NCBI GenBank assembly: GCA_024234325.1
Contig: JACKOJ010000007.1
Span: 62,001-126,000 of the forward strand
From: Pseudomonadales bacterium
GTDB taxonomy: Bacteria; Pseudomonadota; Gammaproteobacteria; Pseudomonadales; Pseudohongiellaceae
Length of the DNA stretch: 64,000 bases
Direction: 5' to 3'
The notes beneath the pieces were generated by a model. The model worked only from the letters and a program-made list of their open reading frames with translations, did no database searches and was not told where the DNA came from. The position numbers and the translations under genes are program-made. Every line of letters begins with the position of its first letter. Within the stretch, counting starts at the first letter, position 1. This document shows, in pieces, positions 6,470 to 14,495 of the stretch.

Positions 6470-9400
6470 TCATGCGCTTCCCCATTGCATTCACTTTGAT
6501 AGGCATCATCTTGTAACTTTCCAACATAGTAGATATAGACTTCCTGACTCCCTCATGAGCTCTATCTATTGTCGCAGCCGTATGTAATCTAGTGGAAATA
6601 ACAGAAACATCTCTCTCCAATTTCTGAATGCGGTGGATTTGTCTTTTACCTTCCACCTCCATCTCAACTAAATCATTACGATGCAAGCTCATCAAATATT
6701 CCCAGTCATCACCAAAGCAGTTCACTACTACCTGTTGAGGAGTATTCCTGGGCCTTCGAAGCCTCCTCGCCATTTCCATCGCCGTTACAAAATCTGCCTT
6801 GTATTTACGAGGCTTAGTTCTATGGCGAAAGATATCTACATGATGGGTATTCCCGTAAGCATGCCACTTGAAGGAATTACCCTTGTCATCCTTCACTGCA
6901 AATTTAGTTTTATTGAGACTATCTAAAGTGGCTTTTGACTGGACAACACGCACACGCTTGATAAGTGTTCTGCCATCTTTATGATAGAGTTTAAAGCCTT
7001 CTGCAAAGGCCTTCTTCGGATCCCCTCCATGCTTTTCTAGATGAGACATCACCAGGTCCCGTACAACACTGTCGACAATTGAATCTATATTCTTCAGCTT
7101 AAAGTCGGGATTCAAGCGCTGCCTGTACACTGTACCTACACCTTCAATGAAACCAACACCTGTATCTTCATGAAATGCCCCCGTCAGCTTTCTCTGCGGC
7201 ACATGGGAGACTATCAGCCCATCAAGAATTTTCTCTAATTGCTCCTTGAGGTTTGAAATCTCCGGCGTGAAGTACAAATCGTTCATTGTTAACTGAGAGC
7301 GACCTCTTTCAATTTCACGGCTTTGCTCAACCAGCGTTTTATATAGCCGTCGATCTATACAGGCGGTAACGACAGCATCAATCACATGATGCCTGTGATC
7401 GGTTCGCTCTTTCATATCTGTTTCGCCAATGAGAGCGTTCAACTCCCACTGACGCCTAAGCCAAGCAGTCATTGCTCCTCGCGTGAAGGTAATATCGCAA
7501 CCCAACGCTTTCAGGTATTTATGAGTTTCCTTACAGATATACCGGGTATCTGTGAGTTGGTTATTGATGAAATCACGTTTAATTAGCTCTTCGCCTCGAA
7601 TAAAAAACCGATCCCGCTTACTGGACAAAAACCTTGGCCAGCGTATTACCGCCTGGGAAATCTGCTCCCACTTCTCTGAATTGGATGAAAATGCATCTAT
7701 TGGCGTTCGGTTTCCTTTGTTTTGATTTTCTTTGGCATAACATACCACCTTGTTCATATAGGAATCGTCCAGCGACTGACTATAAGGAAGGATGTGATCC
7801 ACCTCTACTTCCGCACTGAACAAGTCCTTCAGGCAAATTGCGCGATTGGAGTATGCACAAAAATGACTTTGATCCTGCCAGAGTCGGTATCGCAACTTCA
7901 TCTCACGGCTTGGATACTTGGACAACTGAAGTTTCGGGTGTTCCTGCCCAATCTGACGGTACGCTTCAATCGCTTCATCATTCGCTGCTGTATTTTTCTT
8001 CTGTTGGTTGATGAAGCTCTTGTAGCGCTGAGTATTCATCTCCAGATCACGTGCCATTTCAATACGAATGACATCAGGCTTACCGTATTCGGCAATCAGA
8101 GCGTTAACGACTCGCTTCACCTCATGCAATGCCTTATTGACGATAGGATTGGGCAAGTCGGGAGGCTGACCTAATTTATCCTGTTCCTCTATTTCCTCCA
8201 GCTCGTAGCCGTAGCCCGCCTTCACACGAGCATCTGAGTAAATCATCCCGTCTTGAAGGTATGGCAAGAGCCTATTAATTGCCTTTAGCGAATGACTGCC
8301 GTAGTCTGGCTCAAACTCAACCATGCAAAGCTTTACTGCTATTTCAACGTCCAACTGCCAATGCCCAATCAAACGTCTCTTCAAAGCAGATTTCTTCTTC
8401 ATGGTCAGCAAATCTTCGATCAAAAGGTGCTGCTGCGTACTATCAAGCTCATCCCATCCCGGGTAAGCCTCACGAACCGCACTCGCTGTCGTATTCCCTT
8501 TCAACCTCTTGACGCCTGATTCCAGATTAAACTCCGTCTTTCTATCGAGACCGAGAGTCTTCCGCAGAGCCGCGAAGGTTACAGCGGCGCGCCTCTCAAA
8601 TAATACTGCGAGTTTCTCTCTATCCTCTTCAGTAAGTCGCTTCCATTTTTCTTCGTAAGGGTCAAAATATTCAAGATGGTTAATATCTTGCCAGTATCGA
8701 AAGCGTTGATACTCAAGTCGAGCTATCGCCGACCTTTTGTTCTTCGGTTCAAGTTTGCATTTCCCGACCCTGTCTGGTCTGAGCTTCAATGGTCTTTGGT
8801 AAAAAATTATCTCTTCAATTTGTTCCTCAGTTTCTGGCGATAGTTGGTGGTGAAACTCACGCTGCCGGGTCAATAACATGGCCAATTCTTCTCGGTACAT
8901 TTGGCGATCTGTTCGCAAATGCTCACCGTTTCGATTTCGCTTGGGTTCATGTTTGTCACGAAAGGCCAGGTACTCTCCCAGCGTACGATACCCTCCGGAT
9001 TTAATTGCATCACGCAGATGACTTATATCCTGCTTAAAGTTGCTTTCCTCGGCATCACTTTCTTCAAATTCGCCTTCTTCTCCTAGAATCGCCAAAACAT
9101 CCGGGTCATCCAGCATATCTCTACCAAGAAGTGTTTTCTTATTGCTTAGGAAACCCCGCCTCTGCACTAGGTGCAGTAAAACTCTTCCCAGTTCATAGGC
9201 CGTCAGTTCATGATCCAACCCCTTTGCACGTAGACAGTAAGGATCTCCCAGACTATTAAGAATGCCTTCGAATGACTCATCACCTAATAACTCTTTCGGC
9301 AGAAAATTCAGTGATACCAGATAGTTAAGCATCTTCTTCTTTCGCCTGGCGCGACGTTGTATTGTCCGTCTTGCAAGTCGCTTGATACGCCTTTCCTGGT

Positions 9401-9554
9401 TTTTAGGTGTAGGTGTCTTTTCTTCGACAGCTTTTGGAAATATCCGTACTCCAGCGTCAATAATCTGTTTCAAGACACCAGCGTCGTCAGCCTCCAATAG
9501 TGCCCAGCCCAGGGAGTTACTGCCCAAGTCCAGCCCCAAAACCACTTTACTCAT
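6450..9554 (-). CDS. cas9: CRISPR-associated endonuclease Cas9, compact type II-C
   Basis: 1034-aa RNA-guided DNA endonuclease. RuvC-I is at residues 5-19 (GLDLGSNSLGWAL; Asp9), then an Arg-rich bridge helix (about 54-75). RuvC-II has Glu499 (VIRIEMARD). The HNH domain has Asp586-His587 (EVEVDHILPYS) and Asn601/Asn610. RuvC-III has His723 and Asp726 (HHVIDAVV). All expected catalytic residues are present, so double-strand cutting should be intact. The roughly 270-residue C-terminus (about 760-1034) should hold the wedge and PAM-interacting domains. The size is in the compact II-C range. The start at 9554 has a GGGAGA ribosome site. A tracrRNA gene is divergent upstream. PAM cannot be read from the sequence. 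Confidence 0.98.
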   Translation of the reverse strand: MSKVVLGLDLGSNSLGWALLEADDAGVLKQIIDAGVRIFPKAVEEKTPTPKNQERRIKRLARRTIQRRARRKKKMLNYLVSLNFLPKELLGDESFEGILNSLGDPYCLRAKGLDHELTAYELGRVLLHLVQRRGFLSNKKTLLGRDMLDDPDVLAILGEEGEFEESDAEESNFKQDISHLRDAIKSGGYRTLGEYLAFRDKHEPKRNRNGEHLRTDRQMYREELAMLLTRQREFHHQLSPETEEQIEEIIFYQRPLKLRPDRVGKCKLEPKNKRSAIARLEYQRFRYWQDINHLEYFDPYEEKWKRLTEEDREKLAVLFERRAAVTFAALRKTLGLDRKTEFNLESGVKRLKGNTTASAVREAYPGWDELDSTQQHLLIEDLLTMKKKSALKRRLIGHWQLDVEIAVKLCMVEFEPDYGSHSLKAINRLLPYLQDGMIYSDARVKAGYGYELEEIEEQDKLGQPPDLPNPIVNKALHEVKRVVNALIAEYGKPDVIRIEMARDLEMNTQRYKSFINQQKKNTAANDEAIEAYRQIGQEHPKLQLSKYPSREMKLRYRLWQDQSHFCAYSNRAICLKDLFSAEVEVDHILPYSQSLDDSYMNKVVCYAKENQNKGNRTPIDAFSSNSEKWEQISQAVIRWPRFLSSKRDRFFIRGEELIKRDFINNQLTDTRYICKETHKYLKALGCDITFTRGAMTAWLRRQWELNALIGETDMKERTDHRHHVIDAVVTACIDRRLYKTLVEQSREIERGRSQLTMNDLYFTPEISNLKEQLEKILDGLIVSHVPQRKLTGAFHEDTGVGFIEGVGTVYRQRLNPDFKLKNIDSIVDSVVRDLVMSHLEKHGGDPKKAFAEGFKLYHKDGRTLIKRVRVVQSKATLDSLNKTKFAVKDDKGNSFKWHAYGNTHHVDIFRHRTKPRKYKADFVTAMEMARRLRRPRNTPQQVVVNCFGDDWEYLMSLHRNDLVEMEVEGKRQIHRIQKLERDVSVISTRLHTAATIDRAHEGVRKSISTMLESYKMMPIKVNAMGKRMNDQTSD

Positions 9555-9574
9555 TGTATTCTCCCTGTTATTGT
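9546..9574 (+). promoter_or_regulatory. putative tracrRNA promoter
   Basis: TTTACT (9546-9551), a 17-bp gap, then TATTGT (9569-9574) give 4/6 matches to each sigma-70 box. This predicts a start at about 9581-9583, exactly where the anti-repeat begins. The -35 overlaps the cas9 start codon region. Confidence 0.5.
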
Positions 9575-9581
9575 CTCGGTT

Positions 9582-9686
9582 CAGTGTATCCGACTAAGGC
9601 CTATCGCTTAGCTTTTCATACCAAGAAATAGTTTTTCGTAGGCAACGCTTTCATGCGACCAAAGCCCTCCCAGCGGGGGCTTTTTA
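9582..9686 (+). ncRNA. tracrRNA (trans-activating CRISPR RNA)
   Basis: The 5' end (9583-9599, AGTGTATCCGACTAAGG) is perfectly complementary to the last 17 nt of the plus-strand repeat. After an internal loop, 9615-9622 (TTCATACC) can pair 7 of 8 positions, including one G:U, with the first 8 nt of the repeat (GTTGTGAA). This gives the lower stem/bulge/upper stem duplex of Cas9 systems. A region with GGCAACGC, resembling the Neisseria II-C tracrRNA, follows, then a Rho-independent terminator. Predicted length is about 105 nt. The pairing fixes the crRNA strand as plus. Confidence 0.88.
9661..9685 (+). terminator. tracrRNA Rho-independent terminator
   Basis: AAAGCCCTC (9661-9669) pairs with GGGGGCTTT (9675-9683), loop of 5 nt, followed by TTTTT. 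It ends the tracrRNA transcript and probably doubles as its 3' hairpin. Confidence 0.88.
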
Positions 9687-10108
9687 TATTGTCCATACTA
9701 AAACTTCGTTTAAGCACCTAAGTCCCAAATTCCTTTCTTGCTCTTATTAACACATAACTCCCGTCAAGAGAATGGGTTTTATCCGCGCTTTCATACAGAT
9801 TGGCCTTTTCTTACCTCATGCAATGAGGCGTCCGTAATCCCCATCAATGCTTTGAAGGCGAGCGACTAGCTATTTTGAAAAATTCTGAAACAGACAGGAG
9901 AGAAGAAGAGCAGAGTTTCGGCACATAACGCCGAGTAGAAGATAGCCAAAACTGGCTCCGTTACTCGCCCAACGACTATCAGGAACAAACGATATTTACT
10001 TATCTCAGCATTGCTGCGACAAATGCACAGGCCAACTATGAAAGGTAGTTATAGACATTGGAGGTATTATCTTTACAACACAAACAACTTGAACTACGCA
10101 TGATGAAA
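9687..10108. other. AT-rich intergenic region, no gene recognised
   Basis: About 420 bp between the tracrRNA terminator and a REP-like palindrome. I see no convincing ORF, tRNA or further repeat copy. Composition is like the cas region and unlike the GC-rich genes to the right. It may be the edge of the acquired CRISPR-Cas segment. Confidence 0.5.
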
Positions 10109-10135
10109 CCGCCAGCAGGGCTGGCTCCTACAAAT
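10109..10135. repeat. REP-like palindromic element
   Basis: GCCAGC (10111-10116) and GCTGGC (10120-10125) form a short hairpin followed by TCCTACAAATG. On the minus strand this reads TTTGTAGGAGCCAGC, the familiar form of gammaproteobacterial (Pseudomonas/Alcanivorax-type) REP elements beginning with GTAG. It sits 3' of the symporter gene. Confidence 0.6.
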
Positions 10136-10142
10136 GCATTCG

Positions 10143-11594
10143 CTACTCAATACTCTCCTGCGCCTCCAGCCTCTCCACCCAGTACTCGGCATTCTCGATG
10201 CCAAGAGCGGCGGGGCTGAACACGGGGTCTTTTCCTTCGGCTTTCTGCTGCTCGAAGTCCTTCAGACACAGGAAGGCGGGTTTCTGCAGCAGCAGGATGG
10301 CGAAGATGTTGAGCCAGGCCATGAGGCCCACTCCGGTGTCACCCAGCCCCCAGGCGGTCTCTGCAGTGTTCACGGTGCCGTAGACCACTGCGCCGATCAC
10401 AATCAGCTTCAGTGCAGTGCTCATCCACGGGCGGGACACAACACGGTTGATATAACTGACATTGGTTTCGGCAATGTAGTAATAGGCCAGAATGGTGGTG
10501 AAGGCGAAGAAGAACAGTGCTACTGCCACGAAGATATTGCCGATGCCCGGCATCAGGCCTTCCAGGGCATTCTGCACATACCCGGGGCCGGCGCCCACGC
10601 CGACAACGCCGGTGTAAATCGCCTGACCCGTTTCCGATTCCACGTTGTAAAGGCCGGTGATCAGCAGCATGAATCCTGTGGCGGAGCACACGAACAGCGT
10701 GTCCACATACACCGAGAATGCCTGCACCAGCCCCTGCTTGGCGGGGTGGCTGACCGAGGCGGCAGACGAAGCATGGGGGGCCGTGCCCTGGCCGGCCTCG
10801 TTGGAGTAGACACCGCGGCGAACGCCCCACATCACGGCCAGGCCGAGAATGGCGCCAAAGGTGGAATCAAACCCCAGGGCACTGCTGATAATCAGCCAGA
10901 ACATGTGGGGCACAAGATCGATGTTGATCAGAATGATAAACAGCGCCACGGCAATATAGGCGACGGCCATGAAAGGCACCACGGCAGAGGCCACCTTGGC
11001 AATGCGGCGCAGGCCACCGAAGATGATGAAGGCCAGCAGCGCGGCCAGCACAACGGCGGTCACTGAACTGTCAATCGAGAATGCCGTGCTGACACTGTCG
11101 GCAATGGCATTGGCCTGCACGCCGGGCAGCAGCAGGCCGCAGGAAATGATGGTGGTGAAGGCGAAGACCCAGGCATAGCGCTTCATGCCCAGCCCCTTCT
11201 CGATATAGAAGGCGGGCCCGCCGCGGTATTCGCCCTGAATCTTTTCCTTGTAGATCTGGCCCAGCGTGGATTCCACGAAGGCAGAGCTGGCGCCCAGGAA
11301 GGCGACGACCCACATCCAGAACAGCGCGCCCGGCCCCCCGAAGGTAATGGCCGTGGCAACACCCGCGATGTTGCCGGTACCCACGCGCCCGGCCAGCGTC
11401 ATGCTCAGGGCCTGGAAGGGAGAAATACCAGTTTCGGACACCTTGCCCTGAAAGATCAGGCGCAGCATCTCGCGAAAATGACGTAACTGCAGAAACCGTG
11501 AACGAACCGAGAAGTACAAGCCCGCCCCAAGGCAGAGAAAAACCAGTGCGGGGCTCCAGACAATCGAGTTGATCGAATTAAACAGCTCATTCAT
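10143..11594 (-). CDS. alanine/glycine:cation (Na+) symporter, AgcS family
   Basis: 483-aa inner-membrane secondary transporter that couples uptake of alanine or glycine to sodium. Family signatures are LAGRVGTGNIAGVATAI (about 68-84, sodium/substrate site region), GGPGALFWMW (about 86-95) and GVYSNEAGQGTAPHASSAA (about 261-279). Roughly ten or more hydrophobic segments are seen. Length is typical for AlsT/DagA-like members. It is monocistronic, downstream of groESL in the same direction but beyond that operon's terminator. Substrate is assigned by family only. Confidence 0.92.
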   Translation of the reverse strand: MNELFNSINSIVWSPALVFLCLGAGLYFSVRSRFLQLRHFREMLRLIFQGKVSETGISPFQALSMTLAGRVGTGNIAGVATAITFGGPGALFWMWVVAFLGASSAFVESTLGQIYKEKIQGEYRGGPAFYIEKGLGMKRYAWVFAFTTIISCGLLLPGVQANAIADSVSTAFSIDSSVTAVVLAALLAFIIFGGLRRIAKVASAVVPFMAVAYIAVALFIILINIDLVPHMFWLIISSALGFDSTFGAILGLAVMWGVRRGVYSNEAGQGTAPHASSAASVSHPAKQGLVQAFSVYVDTLFVCSATGFMLLITGLYNVESETGQAIYTGVVGVGAGPGYVQNALEGLMPGIGNIFVAVALFFFAFTTILAYYYIAETNVSYINRVVSRPWMSTALKLIVIGAVVYGTVNTAETAWGLGDTGVGLMAWLNIFAILLLQKPAFLCLKDFEQQKAEGKDPVFSPAALGIENAEYWVERLEAQESIE

Positions 11595-11680
11595 GCGTGC
11601 GTTCCCGGATCAGCGTGTCAGAAAGCACCGAGAGTAACACATTGTGAAAGGGTTGCGAGCACCGTTGTTTTGCTTATTTC

Positions 11681-11716
11681 AGCGGAAAAAAAGAACCCGC
11701 CGAAGCGGGTTCTTTT
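11681..11716 (-). terminator. groESL Rho-independent terminator
   Basis: A perfect 10-bp stem, AAGAACCCGC (11691-11700) with GCGGGTTCTT (11705-11714), and a 4-nt loop. On the minus strand it is followed by an uninterrupted T-run (complement of 11686-11692), about 70 nt after the groEL stop codon. Confidence 0.92.
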
Positions 11717-11786
11717 CCTGCACAAATTGAGTGCGACAAGGGGGCGTCATGCACGAATGCAAGACACTCCCTGATCTGGAACGGCC

Positions 11787-13427
11787 TTACATCATACCGC
11801 CCATACCACCCATTCCGCCCATGCCACCCATGTCCGGGGCAGCCGGTTTTTCTTCCGGAATGTCGCTGATCATGCACTCGGTGGTGATCATCAGGCCAGC
11901 CACGGAACCGGCAGCCTGCAATGCACTGCGCGTCACTTTGGCGGGGTCGATGATACCCAGCTCCACCATGTCCACGTACTCGCCAGAGGCAGCGTTGTAA
12001 CCGAAGTTGCCTTTGCCACCCTTGACCTTGTCGAGGACCACGGAGGGCTCGTCACCGGCGTTCTTCACGATCTGACGCAGGGGGGCAGTCACAGCACGCA
12101 GCAGCAGGGCAATGCCCACGTTCTGGTCTTCGTTGTCACCCTTCAGGCCTTCCACTTTCTGCAGGGCACGGATCAGGGCCACGCCGCCGCCGGGAACCAC
12201 GCCCTCTTCCACCGCAGCGCGGGTAGAGTGCAGCGCGTCTTCCACGCGGGCTTTCTTCTCTTTCATTTCCATCTCGGTGCCTGCGCCAACCTTGATGACG
12301 GCCACGCCGCCAGCCAGCTTCGCTACGCGCTCCTGCAGTTTTTCCTTGTCGTAGTCAGAAGACGTGTCTTCGATCTGACGACGGATCTGCCCCACACGGG
12401 CCTCGATCAGCTTGGAGTCGCCTGCGCCATCGATAATGGTGGTGTTCTCCTTGGACAGCACAACGCTCTTGGCGTGGCCCAGGTGTTCCAGGCTGGTGGT
12501 TTCCAGGCTCAGGCCCACTTCTTCGGAAATCACGGTACCGCCGGTCAGAATGGCGATGTCTTCCAGCATGGCCTTGCGACGATCACCAAAGCCCGGGGCC
12601 TTGGCGGCAGCTACTTTGACGATGCCGCGCATATTGTTCACGATCAGGGTTGCCAGGGCTTCGCCTTCCACGTCTTCCGCAATGATCAGCAGCGGACGGC
12701 TGGACTTGGCGACAGACTCCAGCACCGGCAACAGGTCGCGGATATTGGAGATTTTCTTGTCCACCAGCAGGATGTACGGGCTCTCAAGCTCCGCACTCAT
12801 GTTGTCCTGGTTGTTGATGAAGTAAGGGGACAGGTAGCCGCGATCGAACTGCATGCCTTCCACCACGTCCAGTTCGTTCTCGAAACCGGAACCTTCCTCA
12901 ACGGTGATGACGCCTTCCTTGCCCACTTTCTCCATCGCTTCGGCAATGATCTCGCCGATCTGATTGTCGGAGTTGGCAGAGATGGTGCCCACCTGGGCAA
13001 TCGCCTTGGAGTCGGTGCAGGGCGTGGACAGTTTGCCGATTTCTTCTACCAGCGCCTTCACCGCCTTGTCGATACCGCGCTTCAGGTCCATCGGGTTCAT
13101 GCCGGCTGCAACTGACTTGAGGCCTTCGTTCAGGATAGCCTGTGCCAGCACTGTGGCCGTGGTGGTGCCGTCACCGGCCACGTCGGAGGTCTGGGAAGCC
13201 ACTTCTTTCACCATCTGGGCGCCCATGTTCTCGAACTTGTCCTTCAGCTCGATCTCTTTGGCAACGGACACGCCGTCCTTGGTCACGGTCGGCGCACCAA
13301 AGGACTTGTCCAGCACGACATTGCGGCCTTTCGGCCCCAGGGTTACCTTGACCGCGTCTGCGAGAATGTTGACGCCCTTGAGCATTTTCTGGCGCGCGGG
13401 ATCACCGAATTTTACGTCTTTAGCCAT
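11787..13427 (-). CDS. groEL: chaperonin GroEL (60 kDa subunit)
   Basis: 546-aa ATP-dependent chaperonin subunit that forms double heptameric rings and folds cytosolic proteins with GroES. The ATP-site motif GDGTTTATV is at 85-93 (catalytic Asp86), and the C-terminal Gly/Met tail (repeats of GGM ending MM) is present. Length is standard. It follows groES by 57 bp in one operon under a sigma-32-type promoter, with a strong terminator behind it. Only one copy is seen in this window. Confidence 0.99.
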   Translation of the reverse strand: MAKDVKFGDPARQKMLKGVNILADAVKVTLGPKGRNVVLDKSFGAPTVTKDGVSVAKEIELKDKFENMGAQMVKEVASQTSDVAGDGTTTATVLAQAILNEGLKSVAAGMNPMDLKRGIDKAVKALVEEIGKLSTPCTDSKAIAQVGTISANSDNQIGEIIAEAMEKVGKEGVITVEEGSGFENELDVVEGMQFDRGYLSPYFINNQDNMSAELESPYILLVDKKISNIRDLLPVLESVAKSSRPLLIIAEDVEGEALATLIVNNMRGIVKVAAAKAPGFGDRRKAMLEDIAILTGGTVISEEVGLSLETTSLEHLGHAKSVVLSKENTTIIDGAGDSKLIEARVGQIRRQIEDTSSDYDKEKLQERVAKLAGGVAVIKVGAGTEMEMKEKKARVEDALHSTRAAVEEGVVPGGGVALIRALQKVEGLKGDNEDQNVGIALLLRAVTAPLRQIVKNAGDEPSVVLDKVKGGKGNFGYNAASGEYVDMVELGIIDPAKVTRSALQAAGSVAGLMITTECMISDIPEEKPAAPDMGGMGGMGGMGGMM

Positions 13428-13484
13428 TTTTCACCTTTCCTTCTTTCGTATGTGTGTTCGTGGTCGATTGGGGTCGCAGGGGAA

Positions 13485-13775
13485 TCAGGACTCAATCACG
13501 CCGTAGATTTCGCTTTCGCTCAGAATCAGCAGTTCTTCGTTGCCAACCTTGATGGTGTTGCTGGCGTATTTGCCAAACACAACCGTGTCACCGACTTTCA
13601 CGTCCACCGGTCGCTTCTCGCCGTTGTCCATGATGCGGCCCGGCCCAACTGCCAGCACTTCGCCCTGGGCAGGCTTCTCAGCCGCGGACCCCGGGAGCAC
13701 GATGCCACCCGCTGTCTTGGTCTCTTCTTCCTTGCGTCGGACTACGACTCGGTCTTGCAAAGGTCTGATTTTCAT
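13485..13775 (-). CDS. groES: co-chaperonin GroES (10 kDa subunit)
   Basis: 96-aa lid of the GroEL folding chamber. The start at 13775 (MKIRPLQDRVVVRR) is chosen over an in-frame upstream ATG because it matches the family N-terminus and has AGGAGA at proper distance. The mobile loop (ETKTAGGIVLPGSAAEKP) that docks on GroEL is intact, as is the C-terminal GNEELLILSESEIYGVIE. First gene of the groESL operon. Confidence 0.99.
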   Translation of the reverse strand: MKIRPLQDRVVVRRKEEETKTAGGIVLPGSAAEKPAQGEVLAVGPGRIMDNGEKRPVDVKVGDTVVFGKYASNTIKVGNEELLILSESEIYGVIES

Positions 13776-13912
13776 TGATTTTCGTCTCCTGAAACGGTTT
13801 TTGAAATCGCAACAACAGCCGCTGCAAGCAGGTTTTCCCGGTTGCACCGTGCCGTGTAAGGCTTATCACTAACGTCGCCAGCGAATGGGTTGCCGAGCGA
13901 TGTGGTGCCTTG

Positions 13913-13941
13913 TAGATGGGGTGGCATCACCATATTTCAAC
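13913..13941 (-). promoter_or_regulatory. sigma-32 heat-shock promoter of groESL
   Basis: On the minus strand GTTGAAA (complement of 13935-13941), 13 bp, then CCCCATCTA (complement of 13913-13921). These match the heat-shock consensus -35 (CTTGAAA) at 6/7 and the -10 (CCCCATnTA) fully. The promoter lies about 140 bp upstream of groES. Confidence 0.9.
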
Positions 13942-13979
13942 GCCTGACGGAAAATATTTTTGCAGATTCTTTCCGTGTC

Positions 13980-14492
13980 TCAGTCGTCGTCACGCTCTTC
14001 CAGTGTCGGCCGCGGGCGGGTCTCGTCCCGAAACTCCCCCTCAAAGGTATGGCCGTCCTGGCCGCGAGTCTCACGGTAATAAAAGCTGGAATTGCCAGCC
14101 GTGCCGCCGCCCATGAAGAAGACATTGCCGGAACGCAGAATACGCTGCGCGATCAGGCGTCTGACAGGTGGCAGCAAACAGGTGAACCCGATGGCATCCG
14201 TGAGGAAACCCGGAGTCAGCAGCAGCGCCCCGGAAAAGGCAATGAGCATGCCTTCAACGATTTCCTGTGCGGGAATCTCGCCACTGCGCAGACGATCCTG
14301 AAAGCGCAGCAGCGTGCTGAGCCCCTGACGCTTGAGCAGATTCACCCCGATGAAGGCCGTCGTCAGCACCAGGGCGATCGTATACAGGGCCCCGATGTGC
14401 TCGCTGACCTTGAGCAGCAGCATGATTTCGATGAAGGGAATTACGATGAACAGCAACAGCGGTAAACGCACGAATCCTCCTGGTTCAGGCAA
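13980..14492 (-). CDS. fxsA: FxsA family inner-membrane protein
   Basis: 170-aa membrane protein. FxsA in E. coli relieves exclusion of phage T7 by the F plasmid; its normal role is unclear. The family core is visible: LLLFIVIPFIEIMLLLKVSEHIG, TTAFIGVNLLKRQG and MLIAFSGALLLTPGFLTDAIGF, giving three to four membrane segments, with a charged C-terminal tail (RPRPTLEERDDD). It starts 3 nt after ampG and precedes groESL. A GTG seven codons on (VRLPLLLF) is an alternative start. Confidence 0.88.
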   Translation of the reverse strand: MPEPGGFVRLPLLLFIVIPFIEIMLLLKVSEHIGALYTIALVLTTAFIGVNLLKRQGLSTLLRFQDRLRSGEIPAQEIVEGMLIAFSGALLLTPGFLTDAIGFTCLLPPVRRLIAQRILRSGNVFFMGGGTAGNSSFYYRETRGQDGHTFEGEFRDETRPRPTLEERDDD

Positions 14493-14495
14493 GCC

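Noticed and set aside
9552..9620. tracrRNA on the minus strand (reading toward cas9)
   Set aside because: The minus-strand sequence after the half-repeat runs straight into the cas9 ribosome site and start, with no hairpins or terminator; the plus strand has all tracrRNA parts.
9687..10142. Second CRISPR leader or degenerate repeats downstream of tracrRNA
   Set aside because: No further match to either half of the repeat was found in this stretch.
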